DNA of 64,000 nucleotides from Sphaerotilus uruguayifluvii (GTDB taxonomy: Bacteria; Pseudomonadota; Gammaproteobacteria; Burkholderiales; Burkholderiaceae_C): contig NZ_JABSNM010000001.1 of NCBI RefSeq assembly GCF_013294065.1, forward strand, positions 325,925 through 389,924, in the 5' to 3' direction. The first letter of the stretch is position 1, and each line of letters starts with the position of its first letter. The notes under the pieces are model-generated. The model saw only the letters and a list, made by a program, of their open reading frames with translations. It searched no databases and was not told where the DNA came from. Position numbers and translations under genes: made by a program. Positions 30,179-39,295 of the stretch are shown in pieces.

Positions 30179-32608
30179 ATGATGGGGCTGATGTCGTCTG
30201 TTCTGGCCCGGCGCCTGCGCCGGCTCCGGTGCCTGCCGGCCGCGGCGGCCGCGCTGCTGCTGGGCGGCGTGCTGGCGGCCGTGCCGGTGCGGGCCCAGGT
30301 CGGCCAGCCCGATCCGGGATCGGCGTCGGATCCTGAGCCGGTCGCGGCCGCGGCGGCGCTGCCGCCGGGACCGGTCGAGCTGGCCGGGCCGCAGCTCGGG
30401 CGCCCGCGCGTCGGGCTGGTGCTGTCGGGCGGGGGCGCACGCGGCCTGGCCCATGTCGGCGTGCTGAAGGTCTTCGAGCGTGCGCACGTTCCTGTCGACG
30501 CGATCGCCGGCACCTCGATGGGCGCGATCATCGGCGGCCTGTACGCCAGCGGCATGGGCGCGGTCGAGATGGAGCGCGAGCTGGGCGCGATCGACTGGGG
30601 TGCGATGTTCGCCAACCGGCTGCCGCGCGAGAGCCTGAGCCAGCGCCGCAAGGAGGAGGACTTCGAGATCTCGCCGGCGATCGAGGTCGGCCTGAGCCGC
30701 ATCGGCAGCGAGCCGATGCTGCCGATCGGCTCGGTGTCAAGCCGCGAGCTCGAGCTGCTGCTGCGCCGCCACACGCTGGCGGTGCGCCGCGCGCCGAGCT
30801 TCGATGGCCTGCCGATCCCGTTCCGCGCGGTCGCCACCGACATGGAATCGGGCGAGGCGGTGGTCTTCCGCGACGGCGACCTGGCACAGGCGCTGCGCGC
30901 GAGCATGTCGGTGCCCGGCGTGTTCGCGCCGATCGAGGTCGACGGGCGCATCCTCGGCGACGGCGGGCTGGTCGACAACCTGCCGGTCGACGTCGCGCGA
31001 GCGATGGGCGTCGACCTGATCATCGCCGTCAACATCGGCACGCCGCTGGCCGGGCGCGACACGCTGGGCACCGTCACCGGCGTGACGACGCAGATGATCA
31101 ACATCCTGACCGAGCAGAACGTGCAGCGCTCGCTGGCGCTGCTCGATCCGGCGCGCGACGTGCTGATCGCGCCGCCGCTGGGGCGGCTGACCTCGGCGAG
31201 CTTCGACCGCGCGGCCGACCTGGTCGCTGCCGGCGAGGAGCATGCCGAGCGCATGCTGCCGCGGCTGGCGGCGCTGCGGCTCGGCGAGGCCGACTGGCTC
31301 GCGCACCGCCGCGCGCAGGCTCGCCCGGGCGATCCGCCCGAGCCGATCGCCTCGGTGCGCTTCGAGGGCCAGGATCTGACGCAGCCGCAGCGGCTCTCGC
31401 CGGTGATGACGGTGCGTCCGGGCCAGGACTTCTCGGTCGAGCGGGTCGAGCGCGACAGCCGGGTGCTGGCCGCCAGCGGCGACTATCTGCATGTCGACTA
31501 CCGTGTCGAGGACCTGCCGGCCGGCACCGGCCTGGTCTACCGCGTCGAGGAGAAGCCCTGGGGCCCGAACTATTTCCGCCTGGGGCTGGCGCTGCAGAGC
31601 GACTTCGCCGGCCGGGGCGAGTTCAACGCGCTGCTCAGCCACAACCGCCACTGGCTCGACGACAGCGGCAGCGAGTGGCGCAACCGCATCCAGATCGGCT
31701 CGGTGCCGCGCTGGTTCAGCGAGCTGTACGTGCCGCTGGGGGCGGGCAGCGGCCCGGCCAGCGACTGGTTCGTCGCGCTGCACGGCGACGCGTCGCGCCG
31801 GCGCCAGACGCTGTACGAGCCGGTCGGCGCCACCGACAGCGGCCGCGATCCGGTGGTCGCCGGCCGCCAGCTCCGGGCCGCCGCCGAGGTGGGCGTCGAC
31901 CTCGGCCAGCCGCTGGGCGAGCTCGGCGAGTGGCGCGTGGGCCTGACGCAGCAGCTGCTGCGGGTGCAGCCGGAAAGCCAGGATGCCGTCGGCGCGTCCC
32001 GCACCGGCACGGTGCTGCAGGCGCTGCGCGCCGAGGAGCAGGCGCTGCAGACCACGCTGGTGATGGACCAGCTCGACCACGCGAGCTTTCCGCGCCAGGG
32101 CTGGCGGGTGCGGCTGGCGGCGCAGACCGGCCGGCGCCGCGTCTACGACACCGCCTCCGGCGAGGACTTCGGTCCCTTCCACCGGGTCGAGGCCGACCTG
32201 ACCCGCGTCGCCAGCGCCGGCCGCCAGACGCTGGAGACGACGCTGAAGCTGCGCCATGCGCGCCAGCCCCAGCCCGACGGGGTCGCCGGGCACTACCTGC
32301 TGGGCGGCTTCCACAACCTCTCGGGCTACGAGAGCGACCAGCTCTCCGGCAACGACACGCTGCTGGCGCGGCTGACCTGGTCGGTGCGGCTGACCGGTCA
32401 GCCGGTGCTCACCCGCGGCATCTTCGCCGGCGTGACGCTGGAGGCGGGCAATGCCTGGCTGGCGCCGGCCTCGATGCGGCTGTCGCAGCTGCGCTGGGGC
32501 ACCAGCGCCTTCGTCGCCGCCGACACCGGGCTGGGGCCGCTCTATCTCGGCCTGACCTGGGCCCCGCTGGGGCGGCCGGGCGTGACGCTGATGCTGGGCC
32601 GGCCATGA
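30179..32608 (+). CDS. Patatin-like phospholipase with surface-antigen beta-barrel domain
   Basis: 809-aa probable outer-membrane or secreted protein. A signal peptide (to about residue 40, ending PVRAQ) is followed by a patatin lipase domain: oxyanion GGGARG in LVLSGGGARGLAHVGVLK, nucleophile Ser in GTSMGAI, and the catalytic Asp in DGG (ILGDGGLVDNLP), so the Ser-Asp dyad is complete. After about residue 390 comes a POTRA-like segment (SVRFEGQDLTQPQRLSPVMT) and then a C-terminal Omp85/bacterial surface antigen type barrel. This is the architecture of PlpD-type type Vd autotransporters. Two ATGs at 30179/30182 and one at 30191 are possible starts. Substrate likely membrane phospholipid; unproven. 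Confidence 0.9.
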   Translation: MMGLMSSVLARRLRRLRCLPAAAAALLLGGVLAAVPVRAQVGQPDPGSASDPEPVAAAAALPPGPVELAGPQLGRPRVGLVLSGGGARGLAHVGVLKVFERAHVPVDAIAGTSMGAIIGGLYASGMGAVEMERELGAIDWGAMFANRLPRESLSQRRKEEDFEISPAIEVGLSRIGSEPMLPIGSVSSRELELLLRRHTLAVRRAPSFDGLPIPFRAVATDMESGEAVVFRDGDLAQALRASMSVPGVFAPIEVDGRILGDGGLVDNLPVDVARAMGVDLIIAVNIGTPLAGRDTLGTVTGVTTQMINILTEQNVQRSLALLDPARDVLIAPPLGRLTSASFDRAADLVAAGEEHAERMLPRLAALRLGEADWLAHRRAQARPGDPPEPIASVRFEGQDLTQPQRLSPVMTVRPGQDFSVERVERDSRVLAASGDYLHVDYRVEDLPAGTGLVYRVEEKPWGPNYFRLGLALQSDFAGRGEFNALLSHNRHWLDDSGSEWRNRIQIGSVPRWFSELYVPLGAGSGPASDWFVALHGDASRRRQTLYEPVGATDSGRDPVVAGRQLRAAAEVGVDLGQPLGELGEWRVGLTQQLLRVQPESQDAVGASRTGTVLQALRAEEQALQTTLVMDQLDHASFPRQGWRVRLAAQTGRRRVYDTASGEDFGPFHRVEADLTRVASAGRQTLETTLKLRHARQPQPDGVAGHYLLGGFHNLSGYESDQLSGNDTLLARLTWSVRLTGQPVLTRGIFAGVTLEAGNAWLAPASMRLSQLRWGTSAFVAADTGLGPLYLGLTWAPLGRPGVTLMLGRP

Positions 32609-32630
32609 GCGTCGCGGCCGCGGCGGGCGT

Positions 32631-33689
32631 TCAGCGCATCGAGCTCTGGCGCACCACCAGCTCGACCGGCAGCGTGCGCGGCGGCGCGTCGCGGCCGGCG
32701 ACCCGCTCGAGCAGCGCCTCGACCATCTCGACGCCGGCGCGCGCCACCGGCTGGCGCACCGTCGTCAGCGGCGGGTCGGCGTGGCTGGCCCACTCGATGT
32801 CGTCGTAGCCGACCACCGCGACATCGCGCGGCACCTCGCGGCCGTGCAGCCGCAGCACCGGCACCACCGCGGTGGCCAGCACGTCGGAGCAGGCCACCAC
32901 CGCATCGAAGTCGACGCCCTGCTCGAGCAGCCGGCCGACCTCGGTGCGCGCGCGCGCTGCGTCGAATCCGACCGCCAGCACCCGGCAGGCCTCGGGACCG
33001 AGCCCGGCCTCGGCCAGCTCCTGCTGGTGGCCGCGCAGGCGCAGCGCCGATTCCGGCGTGGTCGGATCGCCCAGGAAGACGAAGCGCCGGCAGCCGCGCT
33101 CGATCAGGTGCCGGGTGGCCATGCGCCCGCCGCCGAGGTTGTCGCCGCCGACCGAGCAGTAGCGCTGCTGCGGCAGCTGTGCGCCCCAGACCACCAGCGG
33201 CACGCCCTGGTCGGCCAGGCGGTTGAGCTGCTCGTGGCTGTGCCACTGGCCGATCATGATGATGCCCAGCGCGGTGCCGCTGTCGTACGACTGCGAGGCC
33301 GTCTCGAGCTGGTCGGCGTCGATGCGCGACACCAGCATGTCGTGGCCGCGGTCGGTCAGCGCGTCGGCCAGGCTGCCCAGCATCGACAGGAAGAAGGGGT
33401 CCGAGACATGCAGCCGCGTCTGCCGGTCGTACGGAATGACGACCGCGACGGTGCGGTTGTGGCGCAGCCGCAGGTTCTTCGCGCTGACGTTGATGGTGTA
33501 GTTCAGCGAGCGCGCCAGCTCGGTGATGCGCTGGCGCGTGGCGGCGCTGACCTCGGTGCTGCCGTTGAGCGCGCGCGAGACGGTGGCCACCGACACGCCC
33601 GCGATGCGGGCGATGTCGGCCATCTGCAGCCGTCCCGGGCGCGCCGGCGCGGCCGGCCCGGGTTCAGGGCCGGTCGGCGGCAGGCTCAT
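32631..33689 (-). CDS. LacI-family transcriptional regulator (GntR/IdnR type)
   Basis: 352-aa repressor. N-terminal helix-turn-helix MADIARIAGVSVATVSRALNGS followed by the hinge LNYTINVSAKNLRLRHNRTV, then a periplasmic-binding-protein-like sensor domain (VAVVIPYDRQ, GGRMATRHLIERGCRRFVFLGD, AVVGYDDIEWA). Ligand is probably a sugar or sugar acid. No transport or catabolic genes lie beside it, so its targets are elsewhere or only itself. I start at the ATG at 33689 (MSLPPTGP), which overlaps the 3' end of engB by 26 bases; about 20 residues precede the helix-turn-helix, so a later start is possible. Confidence 0.88.
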   Translation of the reverse strand: MSLPPTGPEPGPAAPARPGRLQMADIARIAGVSVATVSRALNGSTEVSAATRQRITELARSLNYTINVSAKNLRLRHNRTVAVVIPYDRQTRLHVSDPFFLSMLGSLADALTDRGHDMLVSRIDADQLETASQSYDSGTALGIIMIGQWHSHEQLNRLADQGVPLVVWGAQLPQQRYCSVGGDNLGGGRMATRHLIERGCRRFVFLGDPTTPESALRLRGHQQELAEAGLGPEACRVLAVGFDAARARTEVGRLLEQGVDFDAVVACSDVLATAVVPVLRLHGREVPRDVAVVGYDDIEWASHADPPLTTVRQPVARAGVEMVEALLERVAGRDAPPRTLPVELVVRQSSMR

Positions 33690-34422
33690 CGTCGGCCTCG
33701 TCGGCGGGGGCGGGCGGGGGCACGAAGTCGGGCAGCACCACGGCCTGGCTGGCCCAGTGCTGCAGCGTCTCGGCCGCGTCGCCGACACCGAGCCGGCTCA
33801 GCGAGGAGAACAGCGTGATGCCGATGTCGGCCTCGTCGGTCGACAGCTCGGCCAGCACCGCCTGCGCGCGGCGCAGCGACTCGGCCTGTTCCTTGCGGTT
33901 GAGCTTGTCGGCCTTGGTCAGCAGCACCAGCAGCTTGACCTCGCCGTTGCCGATGCGCGGCGCGACGAAGCTCAGCAGCTGGCGGTCCAGGTCGGTGAAG
34001 CCGTGGCGCGAGTCGACCATCTGCACGACACCGGCGAGGTTGCGGCGGATCTCGAGGTAGCGCGCCATCACTTCCTGCCAGCGCAGCTTGGACTGGCGCG
34101 CCACCGCCGCATAGCCGTAGCCGGGCAGGTCGGCCCACAGCGCCTGGGGCGCGTCGCGCGGACCGACCTCGAACAGGTTGATGTGCTGGGTGCGTCCAGG
34201 GGTCTTGGAGGCGTAGGCGAGCTGGCGCTGCTGCGCCAGCGTGTTGATCGCGGTCGACTTGCCGGCGTTGGAGCGTCCGACGAAGGCGATCTCGGGCAGT
34301 TCATGGGCCGGCAGCTGGTCAAGACGGCTGGCCGTCGTGAGGAAGCGGGCGGTGTGAGTCCAGGCGAGGGCCGCGCGCGTGGCGTCGGCGCCACCCGGGG
34401 GCGGTGTGGTGGTGGGGCTCAT
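33664..34422 (-). CDS. engB: Ribosome biogenesis GTPase EngB (YihA/YsxC)
   Basis: Essential-type GTPase (252 aa) needed for 50S subunit assembly. G1 is GRSNAGKST, followed by the conserved TPGRTQHINLFEV (switch I), G3 DLPGYGYA, G4 TKADKLNRKE, and G5-like SSLSR. An N-terminal extension of about 30 residues and an acidic/Pro-rich C-terminal tail (ADEADDEPAADRP) are extra to the core. Divergent from the cytochrome c4 gene with 70 bases and a 20-bp palindrome between; this pairing is common in Betaproteobacteria. Confidence 0.95.
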   Translation of the reverse strand: MSPTTTPPPGGADATRAALAWTHTARFLTTASRLDQLPAHELPEIAFVGRSNAGKSTAINTLAQQRQLAYASKTPGRTQHINLFEVGPRDAPQALWADLPGYGYAAVARQSKLRWQEVMARYLEIRRNLAGVVQMVDSRHGFTDLDRQLLSFVAPRIGNGEVKLLVLLTKADKLNRKEQAESLRRAQAVLAELSTDEADIGITLFSSLSRLGVGDAAETLQHWASQAVVLPDFVPPPAPADEADDEPAADRP

Positions 34423-34433
34423 CGTGCGGCATT

Positions 34434-34453
34434 GTAAAATCGGCCGGTTTTAC
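34434..34453. promoter_or_regulatory. Near-perfect 20-bp palindrome between divergent engB and cytochrome c4 genes
   Basis: GTAAAATCGGCCGGTTTTAC has a single mismatched pair. Each arm also contains a -10-like hexamer: TAAAAT facing the cytochrome gene and TAAAAC facing engB. So it may be overlapping divergent -10 elements, a common operator, or both. Confidence 0.5.
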
Positions 34454-34492
34454 CGTCTGCCAATCCTCCGCCAGCCTCTGGGCCGCTTCATC

Positions 34493-35125
34493 ATGAAATC
34501 GCACGTCAAGTCGCTCCTTGCCCTGCTCGCGGCGGCCGTCATGGCCACCCCGCTTGCCGCCTCCGAGTCCAAGCCTGCAGCCAAGGCCGACCTGGTCAAG
34601 GGCGAAGCCATTTCCGCCCAGGTCTGCTCCGCCTGCCACACCGCCGACGGCTCGCGCGGCGTCGCGACCAACCCGATCCTGCAGGGCCAGCACCCCGAAT
34701 ACCTGGTCAAGCAGCTGACCGAGTTCAAGGCCGGCAAGCGCGCCAGCGCGGTGATGAACGGCATGGCCGCGCCGCTGAGCGACGAGGACATGAAGAACGT
34801 CGCGGCCTTCTACGCCAGCAAGGAAGCCAAGCCGGGTGCGGCCAAGAGCCAGGAACTCGTCGCCCTGGGCGAGAAGATCTATCGTGGCGGCATCGCCGAT
34901 CGCAAGGTCCCGGCCTGCGCCGGCTGCCACAGCCCGACCGGTGCCGGCATCCCGGCCCAGTACCCGCGTCTGGCCGGCCAGCATTCGGACTACACCGAAC
35001 TGCAGCTGAAGAACTTCCGCGACGGCATCCGCAAGAACAACACCGTGATGAGCGGCGTGGCGGCGAAGATGAACGACCGCGAGATCAAGGCCGTCGCCGA
35101 CTACGTGTCCGGTCTGCACAACTGA
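34493..35125 (+). CDS. Diheme cytochrome c4
   Basis: 210-aa periplasmic electron carrier. A signal peptide (MKSHVKSLLALLAAAVMATPLAAS) is followed by two homologous haem domains with CSACH (about residue 45) and CAGCH (about 143), each with a downstream Met axial ligand candidate (VMNGMAAPLS; VMSGVAAKM). Cytochrome c4 passes electrons from the bc1 complex or other donors to terminal oxidases. The gene is followed by resB and ccsB, which attach haem to such proteins. The start ATG at 34493 gives a canonical signal peptide; the frame further upstream is not coding. A hairpin terminator follows at 35181. Confidence 0.94.
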   Translation: MKSHVKSLLALLAAAVMATPLAASESKPAAKADLVKGEAISAQVCSACHTADGSRGVATNPILQGQHPEYLVKQLTEFKAGKRASAVMNGMAAPLSDEDMKNVAAFYASKEAKPGAAKSQELVALGEKIYRGGIADRKVPACAGCHSPTGAGIPAQYPRLAGQHSDYTELQLKNFRDGIRKNNTVMSGVAAKMNDREIKAVADYVSGLHN

Positions 35126-35180
35126 GGCCTGCGGGCCGGCGACCCGCTTCGAGGGTCGTCTCGTTGACGAAGATCAAAAG

Positions 35181-35202
35181 GGCCGGTCAATGACCGGCCT
35201 TT
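35181..35202 (+). terminator. Probable terminator after cytochrome c4
   Basis: GGCCGGTC (35181-35188) pairs perfectly with GACCGGCC (35192-35199) over AAT, followed by a short TTT. It is also preceded by AAAAG, so it could work weakly in both directions. It separates the cytochrome gene from resB. Confidence 0.6.
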
Positions 35203-35251
35203 GTGCATCTTTACACTGCCTTCAGCCTCCCGTTCCCATAATCCGCCCGCC

Positions 35252-37357
35252 ATGTCTTCTTCCACTGCCGGTCTCGAGATCCGTCGCGGTTCGCGCTGGG
35301 TGCAGGAGAGCGTCGAGCTGCTGTCGTCGATGCGCTTCGCCATCGCGCTGCTCACGATCATCTGCATCGCCTCGGTGATCGGCACCGTGGTCCAGCAGCA
35401 CCAGCCGCCGGTCAACTACGTCAACCAGTTCGGTCCGTTCTGGGCCGAGGTGTTCGGTCGCCTGGGCCTGTACGCGGTCTACAGCGCCGGCTGGTTCCTG
35501 CTGATCCTGGCCTTCCTGGTGCTGTCGACCAGCCTGTGCATCGCGCGCCACACCCCGAAGATCCTCGCCGACCTGCGCACGACGAAGGAGGGCATCCGCG
35601 AGAGCGCGCTGCAGGCCTTCCACCACAAGGCGCGAGGTGAGCTGGCGCTCACCCGGGATCAGGCGCTGGCGCGGGTGCACGAGCTGCTGGCGGGCGCGGG
35701 CTGGAGCGGCAAGGCGCAGGTGCGCGAGGGCGGCGTGATGGTCGCCGCGCGCCAGGGCGCCACCAACAAGCTGGGCTACATCGCCGCGCACGGCGCGATC
35801 GTGCTGATCTGCATCGGCGGCCTGTTCGACGGCGACCTGATCGTGCGCGCGCAGATGGCGCTGCTGGGCAAGACGCCCTTCACCGGCGGCGGGCGCATCA
35901 GCGAGATCGGCGCCGGGCACCGCCTGTCGCCGGCCAATCCGACCTTCCGCGGCAACCTCTTCGTGCCCGAGGGGGCGTCGGCCGGCACCGCGGTCATCAA
36001 CCTGACCGACGGCGTCGTGCTGCAGGACCTGCCGTTCCAGATCGAGCTGAAGAAGTTCGTCGTCGAGTACTACGACACCGGCATGCCCAAGCTCTTCGCC
36101 AGCGACATCGTCGTGCACGATGCCGACGGCACGAAGACCGTCGCCAAGGTCAAGGTCAACGAGCCCTTCATCCACAAGGGCATCGCGATCTACCAGTCCA
36201 GCTTCGAGGACGGCGGCTCGCGGCTGACGCTGACCGGCCGGCCCTTCGGCCGGCCCGGCGCGCCCTTCGAGATCAAGGGCGAGGTCGGCGGCGTGACGAC
36301 GCTGAGCAAGGGCAGCGACCCGAAGGACGCGCTGCAGCTCGAGTTCACCGGCCTGCGCGTCATCAACGTCGAGAACATGGCGGCCGAATCGGCCTCGGGC
36401 GCGGACGTGCGCAAGGTCGACCTGGCCGGCTCGCTGGGCGAGCACCTCGGCTCGGGCGCGCGCCCGTCCGGCGACAAGAAGCTGCGCAACGTCGGCCCGT
36501 CGGTGGTCTACAAGCTGCGCGACGCCTCGGGCCAGGCCCGCGAGTACAGCAACTACATGCTGCCGGTCGATCTCGACGGCCAGAAGGTCTTCCTGGCGGG
36601 CATGCGCGACTCGCCCGACCAGCCCTTCCGCTACCTGCGCATTCCCGCCGACGACCGCGACACGATCGGCGACTGGATGGACCTGCGTGCCGCGCTGGCC
36701 GACCCGGCCAGCCGCGCCGAGGCCGCGCGCCGCTATGTGCGCAAGGTCTCGCCCGAGGGCAAGCCGGAGCTGGCCACCCAGCTCGAGGCCTCGGTGCTGC
36801 GCGCGCTGACCCTGTTCTCCGGCGACGAGGTGGTGCGCAAGGACGCGCCCAGCGCCGGGCTGATCGCGCTGCAGGACTTCATCGAGACCGGCGTGCCCGA
36901 GGCCGACCGCGCGCGTACCTCCGAGGTGCTGATCCGCATCCTCAACGGCGGCCTGTTCGAGCTGCTGAACCTGGTGCGCGAGCGCGGCGGCCACGCGGCG
37001 CTGCAGCCCGGCGAGGCCACGCAGCGCTTCATGAGCCAGACGGTGCTGTCGCTGTCGGACTCCTTCGCGTACTCCGCGCCGGTGCTGCTGAGCCTGAGCG
37101 GCTTCGAGCAGGTGCAGGCCAGCGTGTTCCAGGTCACCCGCGCGCCGGGCAAGACGCTGGTCTACGCCGGCTGCGTGCTGCTGGCCATCGGCGTGTTCGC
37201 GATGCTCTACATCCGGGAACGCCGGCTGTGGATCTGGATCGAAGGTCCGGCCGACGCGACGTCGACCACCGTGACGATGGCGCTGTCGGCCACCCGCCAG
37301 ACGCTGGACAACGACAAGGAATTCGACGCGCTGGCGTCGAGGATGCTGAAGACCTGA
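35252..37357 (+). CDS. resB: ResB-like (Ccs1) cytochrome c biogenesis protein
   Basis: 701-aa membrane protein, half of the System II haem ligation machine. N-terminal helices (FAIALLTIICIASVIGTVVQQ; AGWFLLILAFLVLSTSLCIARH) and the family-specific start WVQESVELLSSMRFA are present; a third helix near residue 180 (YIAAHGAIVLICIGGLFDG) has a conserved His, then a very large periplasmic domain, and a last helix near residue 630 (TLVYAGCVLLAIGVFAMLYIRERRLWIWI). Together with CcsB it exports haem and joins it to the CxxCH cysteines of apocytochromes such as the neighbouring cytochrome c4. ATG at 35252 chosen. ccsB starts 28 bases after the stop. Confidence 0.93.
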   Translation: MSSSTAGLEIRRGSRWVQESVELLSSMRFAIALLTIICIASVIGTVVQQHQPPVNYVNQFGPFWAEVFGRLGLYAVYSAGWFLLILAFLVLSTSLCIARHTPKILADLRTTKEGIRESALQAFHHKARGELALTRDQALARVHELLAGAGWSGKAQVREGGVMVAARQGATNKLGYIAAHGAIVLICIGGLFDGDLIVRAQMALLGKTPFTGGGRISEIGAGHRLSPANPTFRGNLFVPEGASAGTAVINLTDGVVLQDLPFQIELKKFVVEYYDTGMPKLFASDIVVHDADGTKTVAKVKVNEPFIHKGIAIYQSSFEDGGSRLTLTGRPFGRPGAPFEIKGEVGGVTTLSKGSDPKDALQLEFTGLRVINVENMAAESASGADVRKVDLAGSLGEHLGSGARPSGDKKLRNVGPSVVYKLRDASGQAREYSNYMLPVDLDGQKVFLAGMRDSPDQPFRYLRIPADDRDTIGDWMDLRAALADPASRAEAARRYVRKVSPEGKPELATQLEASVLRALTLFSGDEVVRKDAPSAGLIALQDFIETGVPEADRARTSEVLIRILNGGLFELLNLVRERGGHAALQPGEATQRFMSQTVLSLSDSFAYSAPVLLSLSGFEQVQASVFQVTRAPGKTLVYAGCVLLAIGVFAMLYIRERRLWIWIEGPADATSTTVTMALSATRQTLDNDKEFDALASRMLKT

Positions 37358-37385
37358 CCGGAGCGATGCCCGCCCGCCTGCCGCC

Positions 37386-38756
37386 ATGAACACCACCACC
37401 GCGTCCCCGCCCTCCACGACGACGACGACGCTGACGCTCGGCCGGGCGTCCTTCTTCGCCTCGCGCAGTCTCTACGACTGGCTCTACGCGCTGCTGCTGC
37501 TGGCCGGCGCGGCCTTCGTCTGGCAGCGCTACGGCGCGGCGATGAACGACTACGAGGAAGGCATCCTGGTCGGCGCCGTGCCGAGCCTGATCGCGCTGGG
37601 CTGGTTCTGGGGGCCGCTGCGCACGCTCAGCCTGGGCGTGAGCGCGGCCACGCTGCTGGCGATCTCGCTGTACATGCGCCACACCGACGCCTTCGGCGCC
37701 GACCTGGCCGCGGCCGAGCGCATCTTCTGGCTGAAGTACATGCTCTCCAGCCAGAGCGCGATCCTGTGGATGGGCGTGCTGGTGTTCATGAGCACGATCA
37801 CCTACTGGATCGGCCTGCTCTCGGGCAGCGCCACCGCGCAGCGCATCGGCTCCTGGCTGGCCTGGGGCTCGGTGTTCATGGCGCTGACCGGCACCTTCGT
37901 GCGCTGGTTCGAGAGCCACCAGATCGGCCCGGACATCGGTCACATCCCGGTCAGCAACCTGTACGAGGTCTTCGTGCTGTTCGTCTGGCTGACGACGCTG
38001 ATCTACCTCTACTACGAGCAGCGCTACGCCACGCGCTCGCTGGGCGCCTTCGTGATGCTGGTGGTCAGCGCGGCGGTCGGCTTCCTGGTCTGGTACACGC
38101 TGGCGCGCGGCGCCCACGAGATCCAGCCGCTGGTGCCGGCGCTGCAGAGCTGGTGGATGAAGATCCACGTGCCGGCGAACTTCGTCGGCTACGGCACCTT
38201 CGCGATGTCGGCGATGATCGCGCTGGCCTATCTGGTCAAGACCGCGCCGGCGCGCTCGCTGTGGACCGGCCTGGTCGGCGTGCCGGGGGCGGTGATGCTG
38301 GTGCTGGTGGCCTTCTGGGCGGTCGGCGGCGTGTCCGAGCCGGTCGCGCAGGCGCTGCTGAAGACGATGCGCATGCTCGGCGGCTGCCTGGCGCTGTTCG
38401 CCTTCACCATCCTGGCGCGAGGCGTGATCGACCGCCACACGCCGGAGCCCGAGGTGCTCGACGACGTCATGTACCGCGCGATCGCGCTGGGCTTCGCCTT
38501 CTTCACGATCGCCACCATCCTGGGCGCCTTCTGGGCCGCCGAGGCCTGGGGCGGCTACTGGAGCTGGGACCCGAAGGAGACCTGGGCGCTGATCGTCTGG
38601 CTGAACTACGCGGCGTGGCTGCACATGCGCCTGGTCAAGGGCCTGCGCGGCCGTGTCGCCGCCTGGTGGGCGCTGGCGGGCCTGGTGGTGACGACCTTCG
38701 CCTTCCTCGGCGTCAACATGTTCCTGACCGGCCTGCATTCCTACGGCGAGCTGTGA
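37386..38756 (+). CDS. ccsB: CcsB/CcsA System II cytochrome c synthase subunit
   Basis: 456-aa polytopic membrane protein. The haem-binding WWD-type motif is visible as WGGYWSWDPKETWALIVWL near residue 385. Conserved histidines occur in WFESHQIGPDIGHIPVSNLYE, MKIHVPANFVGYG and WLHMRLVKG. About eight helices. It works with ResB (just upstream) as the haem exporter and synthetase. The N-terminal Thr/Ser-rich 20 residues are low complexity. A 12-bp perfect hairpin follows the stop. Confidence 0.94.
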   Translation: MNTTTASPPSTTTTTLTLGRASFFASRSLYDWLYALLLLAGAAFVWQRYGAAMNDYEEGILVGAVPSLIALGWFWGPLRTLSLGVSAATLLAISLYMRHTDAFGADLAAAERIFWLKYMLSSQSAILWMGVLVFMSTITYWIGLLSGSATAQRIGSWLAWGSVFMALTGTFVRWFESHQIGPDIGHIPVSNLYEVFVLFVWLTTLIYLYYEQRYATRSLGAFVMLVVSAAVGFLVWYTLARGAHEIQPLVPALQSWWMKIHVPANFVGYGTFAMSAMIALAYLVKTAPARSLWTGLVGVPGAVMLVLVAFWAVGGVSEPVAQALLKTMRMLGGCLALFAFTILARGVIDRHTPEPEVLDDVMYRAIALGFAFFTIATILGAFWAAEAWGGYWSWDPKETWALIVWLNYAAWLHMRLVKGLRGRVAAWWALAGLVVTTFAFLGVNMFLTGLHSYGEL

Positions 38757-38766
38757 GGCCGGGGGC

Positions 38767-38800
38767 CCGGCCGGTCGCGCCGCTTCAGGCGACCGGCCGG
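38767..38800 (+). terminator. Long GC-rich hairpin after ccsB, no T-tract
   Basis: CCGGCCGGTCGC (38767-38778) pairs perfectly with GCGACCGGCCGG (38789-38800) over a 10-base loop. No U-run follows, so it is either a non-canonical terminator or a 3'-end stabiliser between the resB-ccsB unit and the next gene. Confidence 0.4.
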
Positions 38801-38833
38801 CACGCCGATAGCGGGGGCAGAGAGGTTCCCGCC

Positions 38834-39235
38834 ATGCCCCATGTCCTGCGCGACGCTGCCGGCCGCATCGCCAGCGTCCACCGCGATCCGGTTCCCGGCG
38901 CCGAGATGGTGCCGCCCGATCATCCCGAACTGCGCGAGCTGCTCGGCGAGACGGCCAGCCAGGCCGCCTTCGCCAGCCTGGATGCCGGCCTGATCCGGGT
39001 GCTCGAGGATCTGGTCGACGTGCTGGTGGCCCGCAACATCATCTGCATCACCGACCTGCCGCCCGAGGCGCAGCACAAGCTCTTCGACCGCAAGAACTTC
39101 CGCGACCGCTTCCAGCGCAACGCGCTGCAGCTCTGGGGCGACGGGCCCTCGACCGCCTTCGACGGCGACACGCTGATCCCCACGATCGGCGGGGACGCCC
39201 CGGCAGCGCCCCGTCCGCGTCGCAGGCCGCTGTAA
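38834..39235 (+). CDS. Conserved hypothetical protein (tryptophan-synthase-beta-like name in databases)
   Basis: 133-aa soluble protein: MPHVLRDAAGRIASVHRDPVPGAEMVPP, then LRELLG...LIRVLEDLVDVLVARNIICITDLPPEAQHKLFDRKNFRDRF and a disordered Pro/Arg tail. Small proteins with this pattern occur in many Beta- and Gammaproteobacteria, often labelled tryptophan synthase beta-like although they lack PLP-binding residues. No catalytic motif is visible. It lies alone between ccsB and msrP. Function unknown. Confidence 0.7.
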   Translation: MPHVLRDAAGRIASVHRDPVPGAEMVPPDHPELRELLGETASQAAFASLDAGLIRVLEDLVDVLVARNIICITDLPPEAQHKLFDRKNFRDRFQRNALQLWGDGPSTAFDGDTLIPTIGGDAPAAPRPRRRPL

Positions 39236-39295
39236 GAATCGGGCGTCTTCCCCGACAGAAGGGGCGTCACCCTGCTGTCAGCCCTGGAGCGCCCG

